NCBI GenBank assembly: GCA_945903885.1
Contig: CAMDPB010000008.1
Coordinates: forward strand, 1 to 12,511
DNA: 12,511 nucleotides
Origin: Candidatus Finniella inopinata
GTDB lineage: Bacteria > Pseudomonadota > Alphaproteobacteria > Paracaedibacterales > CAITNM01
Direction of reading: 5' to 3'
The translations under genes were made by a program, and so were the position numbers. Position 1 is the stretch's first letter, and each line of letters opens with the position of its first letter. A model generated the notes under the pieces. That model was not told where the DNA came from, did not search any database, and saw only the letters and a program-made list of their open reading frames with translations. This document shows positions 1 to 7,732 of the stretch, in pieces.

Positions 1-1026
1 TTCTCGACGTATGTCGGGGTTAAGTCTATACCGCAAGTGCCTGTGGTGAATACGTATGGGGTCAGAAGGTCTGTCGAACAAATTAATAATAGGCACGCAG
101 TTCAGTGAAAAGCACGATGCATCAACACCACTTTGCTGAAACACAGATGCATCTTTCAAAGGGATTAAAATATGTATTTGGTTCTTTGGCGCTAATTTCG
201 CAATTGCTGCTTGTAATGCGGTAATTCGAAAAAATAGAAATTTTTCACGAAAATGAAAATACTCTTGAAACAGTGCGTAGTGATGCAAGCTATAATCTGG
301 AACTGGTAAAGCGAGCTCTTCTCGTTTATACCCTACGGTTTCTAAATCACAGCCACCAACAGCGGGTGTTTGTTCATCGGTAGTAACATACACTTGGTCT
401 GTGTATTCGCTGAATAATGCTTCATGCAAAAGGTTTGCTTTTACCCAATTGCAACTTACATGCGCCAATACATCATCTAACGCCATGGCAGAAAACGGTG
501 CCGTTTTTGATGCTAACGTGATTTTTAAAAACCAGTGATTTTGCGGGGGTGATGCAAAAGTAAACGCATCTTTTGAAACTAGATCAACTGATTCAATGCT
601 AATAGGCCAAAGGTGCATGTCATAAACGGTGCGAAATCGGCACTGAACATCTTCAACGGAGCGCGCCAAAAGCTTTGTGCCCTTTGGTAAAAAATGTCCT
701 TTGTCAGGAGGCGTTTGATTGACATCAACCTGCAGTTTTGCAATAGCCATAGCGGGAACGGGATTAATCAAATGGGGATACAATACACTTAATAAGGCAT
801 GGGCTGTTTGAGGAAAACGATCATCAATAGCGCGGCTAAGTCGTGCTGTTAAAAATGCGAATGATTCAAGCAACCGCTCCACATGCGGGTCAGGTGATTC
901 ATCGTCTGTTAACTCAAGCCGACGTGCAATTTTTGGGTATTGCTTTGAGAACTCTTGGCCACTTAAGCGCAAGTAGTTGAGTTCTTCTTGATAATAGCGA
1001 ACTAGGCTATCGTCTACCTTTGCCAT
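1..1026 (-). CDS. tssF: T6SS baseplate protein TssF (VasA/ImpG family), C-terminus beyond left edge
   Basis: TssF is a baseplate wedge subunit of the type VI secretion system; with TssG, TssE and TssK it forms the platform on which the contractile tail is built in the cytoplasm under the membrane complex. The frame is open from an ATG at 1026 to the window edge (342 codons; the family is usually about 580-630 residues, so roughly the last 40 percent is missing). Family hallmarks are visible: the N-terminal YYQEELNYLR, GQEFSKQYPKIARRLEL block (residues about 11-38), then DPHVERLLESFAFL, a central YALFQEYFHFREKFLFF segment, and CVPIINLF followed by SDPIRIHH near the edge. The start is supported by the conserved N-terminus, although the upstream Shine-Dalgarno is weak. 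It lies 71 nt downstream of the OTU-like gene on the same strand with no terminator between them, so co-transcription is possible. tssG would be expected further left; this is not visible. Confidence 0.93.
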   Translation of the reverse strand, partial: MAKVDDSLVRYYQEELNYLRLSGQEFSKQYPKIARRLELTDDESPDPHVERLLESFAFLTARLSRAIDDRFPQTAHALLSVLYPHLINPVPAMAIAKLQVDVNQTPPDKGHFLPKGTKLLARSVEDVQCRFRTVYDMHLWPISIESVDLVSKDAFTFASPPQNHWFLKITLASKTAPFSAMALDDVLAHVSCNWVKANLLHEALFSEYTDQVYVTTDEQTPAVGGCDLETVGYKREELALPVPDYSLHHYALFQEYFHFREKFLFFRITALQAAIAKLAPKNQIHILIPLKDASVFQQSGVDASCFSLNCVPIINLFDRPSDPIRIHHRHLRYRLNPDIRRE

Positions 1027-1097
1027 AGAGTCTTGAATTTAATTCTCTATGACAATGGTAAGGCGAATATTGGGCGTTAGACAATAGCACTTTTGTT

Positions 1098-3524
1098 TTA
1101 AGGATATGGCGCGTATTTATCTGCAAGCTTTGTCCAGGCCACATGACGAATCTCTCGCGCTATAGCAGCGTAGTCATCTGGCAATATGAATTTGTCGTAG
1201 TGTGCAGGTGATTTATCTAAAAATATATTTTTAGCTGTTGGCGATGTTAAAATAACGGTAGCTAGGCGTTTTCCAGTTGTTTCTGCTGGGTATGGCATTG
1301 TTACACTATCATATGGCCTATCTTTAAGACGGGTCATGACGTCAAGTGGGGTTCTACCATGTGCTTCTCCGCCTGAAAAAACAAAGACGTTCAAATTATT
1401 AAGTATCGCCCATAGTTGGGTATAACTTGCATCACAAGGTAGCCAACCATCTAGCTCACCTTCTCTAAGTGCTAGTTTTTCCATTTCTATCATCAAAGAA
1501 TTTGGAGAAAGCTCTGTCGGGAGAGCAGGTAATGATGCTGCTATCTCTAAACGTTGTGAAAGTAGCTGTTGTTCCATTTGTTTGGTAAGTACTTCTTTTT
1601 CACCCGCGAGCTCATCCCAGATTTCCCTGATGATCATTGTTGTTTCGGTATCACCCACGATTGTGCATATTTCCTGGCACACTCCATTAATAAAATTAGC
1701 GTAACGTGGGTTTTCACCAGAACAAAGGCTATCTACAGAAAAACCATTAGGGCTTCTGTCGGGAAGCATATTCAAGCTGATAAATTCTTTTAAAGTATTG
1801 CTAATTAAAATATATTTTTCAGCCAGTACTTTTTCTTTTGCTGCGCGATTTTCTGCAATGGCGTGGTAGTTTTTTTGAGCACTCAAGATTGCTGTATGTT
1901 TTTGTTTACTGTCATTGATAAGTTGTTGATTTCTTGATTCAAAATCAGCGATTTTCGTATTAGTGTTTTCCAAAGCAGTTTTTATTGTTTCCAAAGCATC
2001 AGGAGCTACTGAGGGATTTTTAATAAGATTTGTTAATTGTTGTTGTTTCATAAGCAACGCATTAAACTCTTTAATCAAATCCATATTATCTTTTCGGAAT
2101 TGTTCAAAATCGGTTTGGGCTAATTTAAAAACTTTTTCAGCTTTAGCACGTTCTGTGTTTGCAGCTAATGTTGCAATTTCTCCTGCATTTTTTGCTTCAG
2201 CATCCAGTCTAAGTATATCCGCATCTATTGCTGTTAAAAGCCTGTTTAGTTCAGCATTAGCTGTTCGTAGTAGCATCATTTCTTCTATGATGTTTCTAAA
2301 ATTTGGTGCAAAAGAACATATTTCTAGTTGTGCTGGATTGTTTAGTGCAGCATTGAAAATGCCGAAGCAAAGTTCTAATTTGTGTAGCTGGGTAACATGA
2401 GTTACTAATGCTCTTTTTGACTGCGCCACACGTTCTTCATTTTCTGTTTGTTTATCCAGGATAAACCGCTGATAAGTGTCTAATTTTTCTTGTAATTCAT
2501 CAGCTTGCGTAGAATTTACGGGACGAAGTTCTTCTATTTTCTTTTCTATGAATGAAACAAAACTAGCCCCATCCATATGTTGGCTAGCTATCAAATATAA
2601 TCGTTTGGTCTCATCATCGGTTGAATTATCTAGAATAGCGCGGTGAATTTTATACCGACCATTCCCTTCTTGAATACCGTCTAATGCACCATCAGTTGGG
2701 ATGAAAAAACTATGCTCTCCGCACATACCGTCTCCAAATGAAGGGGTAGGTTTAAGGTCTAATTTTACTGCAAGCCCAAACGGAGCAATTCTTTCTGCCG
2801 TAAGGTCAAGGGATAATTCTGTTGTAGGTACTCCATCAATCGTAGACTGCAAGTGGTCTAATAGCGCTACGTAAGTTGTTCCTAAACTTTTTCCTCTAAA
2901 TTCTTCCATTAACGTTCTTAATTTTCCAGTTAAGGTACCATCAACCCATTTCGTAATGATGCGATCTAAGTTTGTATCATCAAGGTATGCAATGTTGGAA
3001 ATATCAAGTTTATGTCCAGTTTGTTTGAAAAGCCCATATCTAAGTTCTCGTTTAACGCGGTTTCTTAAATCACTAACGGTTGTTTTTTCATTCCAAAAAT
3101 ATTCCTGCGCAGCCAATGATAGTACAGTGAAGGTGGTTAAATGCTCTTTCTGGTTGGCATTTCTAACAGTTTCTTTGTTAAGTTGACTTAGAAAATCGTA
3201 AACAATGCGATGATCTCTGGTTTTTCCAGTTCCCCACTGAGTATTAAAAGCGTAATAAAGTTCAGCCCTTAAATGCACATCAACCATTGCTTTAGCTTCG
3301 GCCGGTGTAGCAATTCTATCTGCTAACGGGGTAAGCAATTCAGTTGTGTTTTGTCTGGCCATGCTATCAGATTCGTCAGTATAGCCTTTTCCAGAAAATT
3401 CAGTTGTTCTTGCCAGAAGTTCTTCAACTTCAGGGTGAAGCGTGATAGTCGTTTCTGCAAGTTCTGCAGACCATATAACACCCATAGTTACAAGTATACT
3501 GCACAAATAATTTTTTGTTTGCAT
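1098..3524 (-). CDS. Predicted exported OTU-like cysteine protease with long coiled-coil insertion
   Basis: The gene encodes 808 residues from the ATG at 3524, which has TAAGG 8 nt upstream; an in-frame TTG at 3572 would add 16 residues but would bury the signal peptide. Residues 1-24 look like a Sec signal peptide (MQTKNYLCSILVTMGVIWSA). Two motifs resemble the OTU deubiquitinase family: FGDGMCGEHSFF at about 263-274, matching the D-G-x-C catalytic loop (candidate nucleophile Cys268), and HYDKFILP at about 775-782, matching the HYD catalytic-His segment (His775). Before the second motif, TQLWAILNNLNVFVF (about 702-716) resembles the strand-helix block that precedes the OTU histidine. A helical, charged region with coiled-coil character (about 334-580) lies between them. 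OTU domains cleave ubiquitin chains in host cells; that this one does is inference. The motif spacing of 507 residues is far longer than usual. It is divergent from the gene at 3707 and upstream of tssF. The gene is sure, the OTU call moderate; a helical protein with chance motifs is the alternative. Confidence 0.72.
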   Translation of the reverse strand: MQTKNYLCSILVTMGVIWSAELAETTITLHPEVEELLARTTEFSGKGYTDESDSMARQNTTELLTPLADRIATPAEAKAMVDVHLRAELYYAFNTQWGTGKTRDHRIVYDFLSQLNKETVRNANQKEHLTTFTVLSLAAQEYFWNEKTTVSDLRNRVKRELRYGLFKQTGHKLDISNIAYLDDTNLDRIITKWVDGTLTGKLRTLMEEFRGKSLGTTYVALLDHLQSTIDGVPTTELSLDLTAERIAPFGLAVKLDLKPTPSFGDGMCGEHSFFIPTDGALDGIQEGNGRYKIHRAILDNSTDDETKRLYLIASQHMDGASFVSFIEKKIEELRPVNSTQADELQEKLDTYQRFILDKQTENEERVAQSKRALVTHVTQLHKLELCFGIFNAALNNPAQLEICSFAPNFRNIIEEMMLLRTANAELNRLLTAIDADILRLDAEAKNAGEIATLAANTERAKAEKVFKLAQTDFEQFRKDNMDLIKEFNALLMKQQQLTNLIKNPSVAPDALETIKTALENTNTKIADFESRNQQLINDSKQKHTAILSAQKNYHAIAENRAAKEKVLAEKYILISNTLKEFISLNMLPDRSPNGFSVDSLCSGENPRYANFINGVCQEICTIVGDTETTMIIREIWDELAGEKEVLTKQMEQQLLSQRLEIAASLPALPTELSPNSLMIEMEKLALREGELDGWLPCDASYTQLWAILNNLNVFVFSGGEAHGRTPLDVMTRLKDRPYDSVTMPYPAETTGKRLATVILTSPTAKNIFLDKSPAHYDKFILPDDYAAIAREIRHVAWTKLADKYAPYP

Positions 3525-3532
3525 TGACTGGA

Positions 3533-3537
3533 CCTTA
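3533..3537 (-). promoter_or_regulatory. Shine-Dalgarno deciding the start of the OTU-like gene
   Basis: The minus-strand TAAGG lies 8 nt before the ATG at 3524. It favours this start over the TTG at 3572, and the resulting N-terminus is a clean Sec signal peptide. Confidence 0.65.
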
Positions 3538-3641
3538 CTAAATGAGAAATCATTCTTAAGTATTGAGGCCAAAAGTTAAATTTTAATTAAAATTAGAGAT
3601 GATTTGTTTAGGTGGAATTATGCTTATAAGCGAGAAATATA

Positions 3642-3670
3642 TTTACATAATATTAACTAAATGCTATTAG
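3642..3670 (+). promoter_or_regulatory. Candidate sigma70 promoter for the 574-residue exported protein gene
   Basis: In the 182-nt divergent intergenic region the plus strand carries TTTACA (3642-3647, five of six matches to the -35 consensus), a 17-nt spacer, and TATTAG (3665-3670, four of six matches to -10). A transcript would begin near 3677, leaving about a 30-nt leader before the ATG at 3707. The region is very AT-rich, so chance matches are likely. A 16-nt perfect palindrome at 3579-3594 (AATTTTAATTAAAATT) sits nearer the opposite gene. No confident minus-strand promoter was picked out. Confidence 0.35.
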
Positions 3671-3706
3671 AATGAAGTATTATATGGTTTTTTACGTTTA
3701 AAATTT

Positions 3707-5431
3707 ATGTTTATGAAATTTTTAGTGGCGCTTTTTGTTTTACTATGTGGTTCTTGTGTCTTTGCTGATGCAAGGGACGAAGAAGTTAAAGCAGAACTTG
3801 CTCGAAATAGGACTGAAATTAATTTTGTTCAGCAAAAAATGCAGGAGAATTACACTCAGGGGAATTTTCCTCTTTCACTGGCCATGGCAAAGTGGGCATC
3901 GCAAAAATCTAGAGATGCTCAGGTTTCTACTGCTGATAAAAGGAAATATGCACTTATAGCACGAGATATTTTAAACGAGGCGAAAGGTTTTGGTTGGCAA
4001 AATCGTGCACCAACAAGTAAAGAAAGCGCGTGTATGCAATCGACTAGTATTGATATTGCATTAGCTACTGATGATAAAGTGGATAATTTGTGGGATGGCT
4101 CACGCAGTGGTGTTCGGTATACAACAAGAAGTATTAAAGCTGGTAGGACTGTTTTAGAAGGATCCTATCATGACTTATTAAAAGATGCTGCCATTACAGG
4201 ACGGTATATCGCATCTAAAGCATCTCAGTTAACGCCTTTAGGTATAATGCAATTTGCTCGTATGCCTGGTGTAAATGTTCGCCTGGTTGAGGCCGTTGAG
4301 ATGGAAGAACCATCAAATGTTCCTGGCTTTTTGACTCCAAATGTAGATCTTGTAAAAATCGTTGAAAGTGGAGATTCCGATATCTGGAAAACAGATGGTT
4401 TGCCACATACTTGGGTACTTACTCCTGATGCTGGTGAATTATTACACACTGCAGATGATATCATAAGAAAATATCGTGTGGATTGGCACAATGACCTAAA
4501 TTATAAGTCTATTAGACTTGTTGATGTTTATGAATCATATGGCCTTATAAAGAACATATCCCCGGAAGATCGTGCTAGAGTATCGTCGGAAAATCCAGGA
4601 TTTGATATAGAAGCCTCAAAAGTAATGCCTGTATTTCTTCTATTGTTGCTTCAAAATTTTGAAAATATTCCGCCTGAATTCTCTCGTATTATGAATGTAG
4701 GTAGTGAACTTGTTGTATTTGGTCATGATGCTTCACCAATAACTGCGTGGCAATCCAATGTGCTTGCTAACCCAGAATTCAGTGAAGATAGTGTAATGGT
4801 TACTAAGTGTAGTGATGACTTTGCTCATGATCTGGTAACACGTGGTTATGGTTCTCAGAATGTACACAACCTTGATGCAATGAGAAAAAAAAATGTGCGA
4901 CATATTCTAGAGTTAGGGCGTAAATATCTACGATATACAAATCGCTCGAAAGAACAGCTAACTGAAGCTATTCAACAACGTCTTGATAGTCTAGGTAGTG
5001 AATTTACTGTGGAATATCGAAGTCACAATGCCCAAGAAACTAATCTTACAAAGGACGTTATTATGCAAAATATAAATTGGGTCTTAAATGGATATCCGGC
5101 AGAAAGTGGTTGTGGTTTTGCAGGTGCACTTGGATCACATGTGAGCGATGATAACATTACAGAAGCTGAATGGCTAGAAATGCTTTCCATGTTTTTTGAA
5201 GGCTCAATATTAGTTGATGGAGCTCGTTTTATGACAGGACATTATAATGAGCGTCATCATGAAGAAATTCTTTTTTATAGTCAATTTTATGAAAATCTTT
5301 ATGCAGGTGGTCTAGTTCCTACAAGCCGTTATGGTGCCGGAGGTTGCGTGCCCGGTAGAAAAAATAGGATTTTAAACGGACTTGTCAGAATTTTAGATAG
5401 ATGGATTACACTTGGTTTGAGGCTTAATTAA
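3707..5431 (+). CDS. Exported protein of unknown family, 574 residues
   Basis: No recognised domain. The N-terminus is a good Sec signal peptide: a short basic start (MFMK), a hydrophobic core to about residue 19 (FLVALFVLLCGSCVF) and signal peptidase I sites at VFA-DA (after 20) or ADA-RD (after 22). The first 70 residues of the mature protein are charged and helical. Four cysteines remain in the mature protein (109, 368, 469, 547). A hydrophobic run at about 306-315 (VMPVFLLLLL) is too short and too close to charged residues to be a sure membrane span. The C-terminus is rich in aromatics, His and Gly (GHYNERHHEEI near 511-521, then GGCVPGRKNRILNG near 545-558). Either ATG 3707 or ATG 3713 could be the start; neither has a clear Shine-Dalgarno. 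It is divergent from the OTU-like gene and convergent with the MFS gene 23 nt away. It may be an effector or periplasmic protein, but the sequence alone does not say. Confidence 0.8.
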   Translation: MFMKFLVALFVLLCGSCVFADARDEEVKAELARNRTEINFVQQKMQENYTQGNFPLSLAMAKWASQKSRDAQVSTADKRKYALIARDILNEAKGFGWQNRAPTSKESACMQSTSIDIALATDDKVDNLWDGSRSGVRYTTRSIKAGRTVLEGSYHDLLKDAAITGRYIASKASQLTPLGIMQFARMPGVNVRLVEAVEMEEPSNVPGFLTPNVDLVKIVESGDSDIWKTDGLPHTWVLTPDAGELLHTADDIIRKYRVDWHNDLNYKSIRLVDVYESYGLIKNISPEDRARVSSENPGFDIEASKVMPVFLLLLLQNFENIPPEFSRIMNVGSELVVFGHDASPITAWQSNVLANPEFSEDSVMVTKCSDDFAHDLVTRGYGSQNVHNLDAMRKKNVRHILELGRKYLRYTNRSKEQLTEAIQQRLDSLGSEFTVEYRSHNAQETNLTKDVIMQNINWVLNGYPAESGCGFAGALGSHVSDDNITEAEWLEMLSMFFEGSILVDGARFMTGHYNERHHEEILFYSQFYENLYAGGLVPTSRYGAGGCVPGRKNRILNGLVRILDRWITLGLRLN

Positions 5432-5454
5432 GCACTTCATTCATACAGGCTTGC

Positions 5455-6642
5455 TTAAACTTTTCCATTTTTAATCAAAATTTTCTGTGCAATCATCCAA
5501 GCAAAAAAAGCTTCAGCACCTATCATTAGGGCTAGGGGTGTGTAGGTATGGTCATAAAAATGTGCAATAACTTGTAATCCTGCAGCGCTAAACACTAGGC
5601 GCAACGCAACTAACATTCCCGAAGCGCTTGCTGCCGCGCCACGCACTGCTCCCATGGCTATAGGGTAACACATGTTAATAGGTATGGCGCATGCCATGCT
5701 AGACCCAATTAGAATGATAGTAAGAACAAATGGGTTTGTTGGCAAAATGAAACCGTAAAGACCAGCTATTAGTCCGAACAGAACATATAGCTTAATGCTT
5801 ACTTTAAAGCACTGCTGTTTACCAAATCGCTTATACAACATGCCGCTGCAAAAACTAATAATACCAAATGACGATGCAAGTGCACCCTGATACATGCCAA
5901 AGTGTTCTAAGGAAACACCCAAATCTTCCCGGTAAAAAATTGGAGCAAGCCCCACAAATATAAAATAGCATACAGAAATGCTCAATATTGCGGCAGCAGG
6001 CCATAAAAAGTCTTTTGATTTAAATAAGGGTATGTAGGTTTTTAGCCCTAAACTCGGTTTAACTTTATGGGGGGCATTTCGCGTTGGAAGATACTTCATG
6101 CTCAAAACAAAGCAGGTAAGTGACAAAATAAGCAATGCTAAAAAGTTTGATCGCCATCCAAACCACAAGTTCAAATAGCTACCTAAAACAGGTGCTGCTC
6201 CCATGGTAATGCCACTAATACCGTTTAACATTCCCATGTAGCTTTCTCGGGATTTTGGGTAAAACTCATAAACGATTGAATAACTCAATACGTTCGGTCC
6301 GCTCATACCTAAACCCTGCAATACGCGTCCTATCAGCAAGGTTTCAAAAGTCGGTGCGATATAGCAAAAAACACTTCCAATAATGAAAATACAAAGAGAT
6401 AACAAAGATATATTTTTGCTGCTAAAGCGTTCTGCTAATGGCCCAACCCACAAAGTGCTTAGGGCGTATGCTACAAAATTTAAACTTAAGGTTAGTTGTG
6501 CTTGTTCAATGCTAATAGAAAATGTTTCCATGATTTCTGGAAAACTGGGAGTGAATACATCCATTTCCATGCCTGTCAAAACGCTCATTAAGCAAAGGCT
6601 TAAAAAGCGCAGATCTACAAGCTTAGATGTTCTAAGGGCCAT
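5455..6642 (-). CDS. MFS drug-resistance-type transporter (Bcr/CflA-like)
   Basis: A 395-residue inner-membrane protein with about 12 hydrophobic segments, typical of the major facilitator superfamily DHA1 group, which export drugs or metabolites by proton antiport. The Bcr/CflA flavour shows in MDVFTPSFPEIMETF (near residues 27-41, cf. the family D-x-YLPALP-x-I), the loop 2-3 motif A variant GPLAERFSSKN (about 68-78), GRVLQGLGMSGPNVL in TM4, and GAAPVLGSYLNLWFGWR around TM5, where the family has a conserved AP-x-x-G...GWR pattern. The substrate cannot be read from the sequence. The ATG at 6642 lies inside the end of tsaD (28-nt overlap) with no clear Shine-Dalgarno, which points to translational coupling; the next Met (residue 19) is too far into TM1 to be a better start. 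It ends 23 nt from the convergent gene with no obvious terminator hairpin. Confidence 0.88.
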   Translation of the reverse strand: MALRTSKLVDLRFLSLCLMSVLTGMEMDVFTPSFPEIMETFSISIEQAQLTLSLNFVAYALSTLWVGPLAERFSSKNISLLSLCIFIIGSVFCYIAPTFETLLIGRVLQGLGMSGPNVLSYSIVYEFYPKSRESYMGMLNGISGITMGAAPVLGSYLNLWFGWRSNFLALLILSLTCFVLSMKYLPTRNAPHKVKPSLGLKTYIPLFKSKDFLWPAAAILSISVCYFIFVGLAPIFYREDLGVSLEHFGMYQGALASSFGIISFCSGMLYKRFGKQQCFKVSIKLYVLFGLIAGLYGFILPTNPFVLTIILIGSSMACAIPINMCYPIAMGAVRGAAASASGMLVALRLVFSAAGLQVIAHFYDHTYTPLALMIGAEAFFAWMIAQKILIKNGKV

Positions 6643-7640
6643 CTTGGTTTTGGCTGAAAGTCATCTGTTGATGGTAGCACGCCGTTGTTGATAGCCTCAA
6701 TAGCTGCCCATCCAATCATAGCTGCATTATCCGTGCATAAATTCATTGGTGGAAAAATGGCTTCAATTGTTTTTTCAGCGCATAGGGAATGCAGTTGACC
6801 TCTTAAATATTGATTAGCAGCGACACCACCTGCCATAACTAGACGCTCCACTTTATGGTGACTATAATTTAAAGCTTTAAGTAATCGCTCTTTAAAAATT
6901 TCACCAACAGTATATTGAAAGCTTGCTGCAATATCGCAAGCTGTTTGCTCATCAATAATATTTTTTTCAATGGTTTGCTTAACTGCAGTTTTAAGCCCTG
7001 AGAAAGAAAAATTGGGTTGAATGATGTGCTCTAAGGGTTTTGGGAAAATAAAACGCTTGGGGTCTCCATGTATAGCTTTTTGCTCTAATGCAGGGCCGCC
7101 TGGAAAATTAAAATTCAAGAGCTTGGCAATTTTGTCAAAACATTCACCAGCGGCATCGTCTAGCGTTTGTCCCAAAAGAACATACTGACGAAAGCCGAGC
7201 ACTTCAACAAACATGCAGTGCCCTCCTGAAGTTAATAATAAAAGATAAGGGTAGGAGGCATTGTGACTTAATCGAGCAGTTAGAGCATGACCTTCTAAAT
7301 GATTGGTGGCATACATGGGCTTATTCAATGAAAGACTAAGCGATTTTGCAAGCATTACGCCCACCAAAACTCCACCAATAAGCCCAGGTCCAGCAGTGAC
7401 TGCAATTGCATCGATCGCATTTAGGTGAATCCCAGCAAGGCTGAGTGCCTGATCCATAATGGGTTTTATATTGCTTAGATGTGCTCGTGCTGCAAGTTCA
7501 GGAACAACCCCTCCATAAGCTTGATGTTCATTTATTTGGCTGCGAGTGACTAAGCTCAATATTCTATCAGGTATAATTTTATCTTGAACGACGGCAATAG
7601 ATGTTTCATCACAACTTGTTTCAATTGCTACAATCATCAT
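6615..7640 (-). CDS. tsaD: tRNA N6-adenosine threonylcarbamoyltransferase TsaD
   Basis: TsaD (formerly Gcp/YgjD) transfers the threonylcarbamoyl group to A37 of ANN-reading tRNAs, working in the cytoplasm with TsaB and TsaE on the product of TsaC. At 341 residues it is full length. Visible signatures are IETSCDETS (7-14), GGVVPELAARAH (43-54), GPGLIGGVLVG (84-94), NHLEGH (113-118) with the metal-binding histidines 114 and 118, TSGGH (137-141), the FSGLKTA segment (213-219), AGGVAAN (270-276) and CTDNAAMIG (302-310) with the third metal ligand Asp304. Two adjacent ATG codons begin the gene; GGAAGG lies 5 nt before the first and 8 nt before the second, so the protein may start one residue later. 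It overlaps the downstream MFS gene and is divergent from the patatin gene across 77 nt. Confidence 0.97.
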   Translation of the reverse strand: MMIVAIETSCDETSIAVVQDKIIPDRILSLVTRSQINEHQAYGGVVPELAARAHLSNIKPIMDQALSLAGIHLNAIDAIAVTAGPGLIGGVLVGVMLAKSLSLSLNKPMYATNHLEGHALTARLSHNASYPYLLLLTSGGHCMFVEVLGFRQYVLLGQTLDDAAGECFDKIAKLLNFNFPGGPALEQKAIHGDPKRFIFPKPLEHIIQPNFSFSGLKTAVKQTIEKNIIDEQTACDIAASFQYTVGEIFKERLLKALNYSHHKVERLVMAGGVAANQYLRGQLHSLCAEKTIEAIFPPMNLCTDNAAMIGWAAIEAINNGVLPSTDDFQPKPRWPLEHLSL

Positions 7641-7719
7641 AAATACCTTCCAAATTAACTCTTTATTAAACCTATTTGTATTAGGATAACACTATAGATA
7701 GAGAATTTTTTACATTTAT

Positions 7720-7725
7720 GGAAGG
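7720..7725 (+). promoter_or_regulatory. Shine-Dalgarno deciding the start of the patatin gene
   Basis: GGAAGG lies 7 nt before the ATG at 7733. The ATG at 7718 overlaps this site and has only AT-rich sequence upstream, so the later start is preferred. The same GGAAGG hexamer precedes tsaD on the other strand. Confidence 0.7.
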
Positions 7726-7732
7726 TCAAAGT

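Noticed and set aside
1963..2400. Open frame of 145 codons on the plus strand, and similar ones at 1569, 2956, 9782 and 10236
   Set aside because: They lie opposite strongly supported genes and their residue make-up (Ser/Cys/Phe rich) is that of antisense frames over Lys/Glu-rich or repeat coding sequence.
3525..3572. TTG at 3572 as the start of the OTU-like gene
   Set aside because: It would place 16 polar residues before a clear signal peptide, while ATG 3524 has a good Shine-Dalgarno.
3579..3594. 16-nt palindrome as a regulator binding site
   Set aside because: It consists only of A and T in an AT-rich spacer, where such palindromes arise easily; there is no second copy or nearby regulator gene.
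3740..3763. Lipoprotein signal (lipobox) in the 574-residue protein
   Set aside because: The residues before Cys14 and Cys17 do not fit the L-[AS]-[GA]-C pattern; a signal peptidase I site after VFA is better.
7641..7717. Divergent promoters between tsaD and the patatin gene
   Set aside because: Promoters must be near, but I could not find -35 and -10 elements at acceptable spacing on either strand with confidence.
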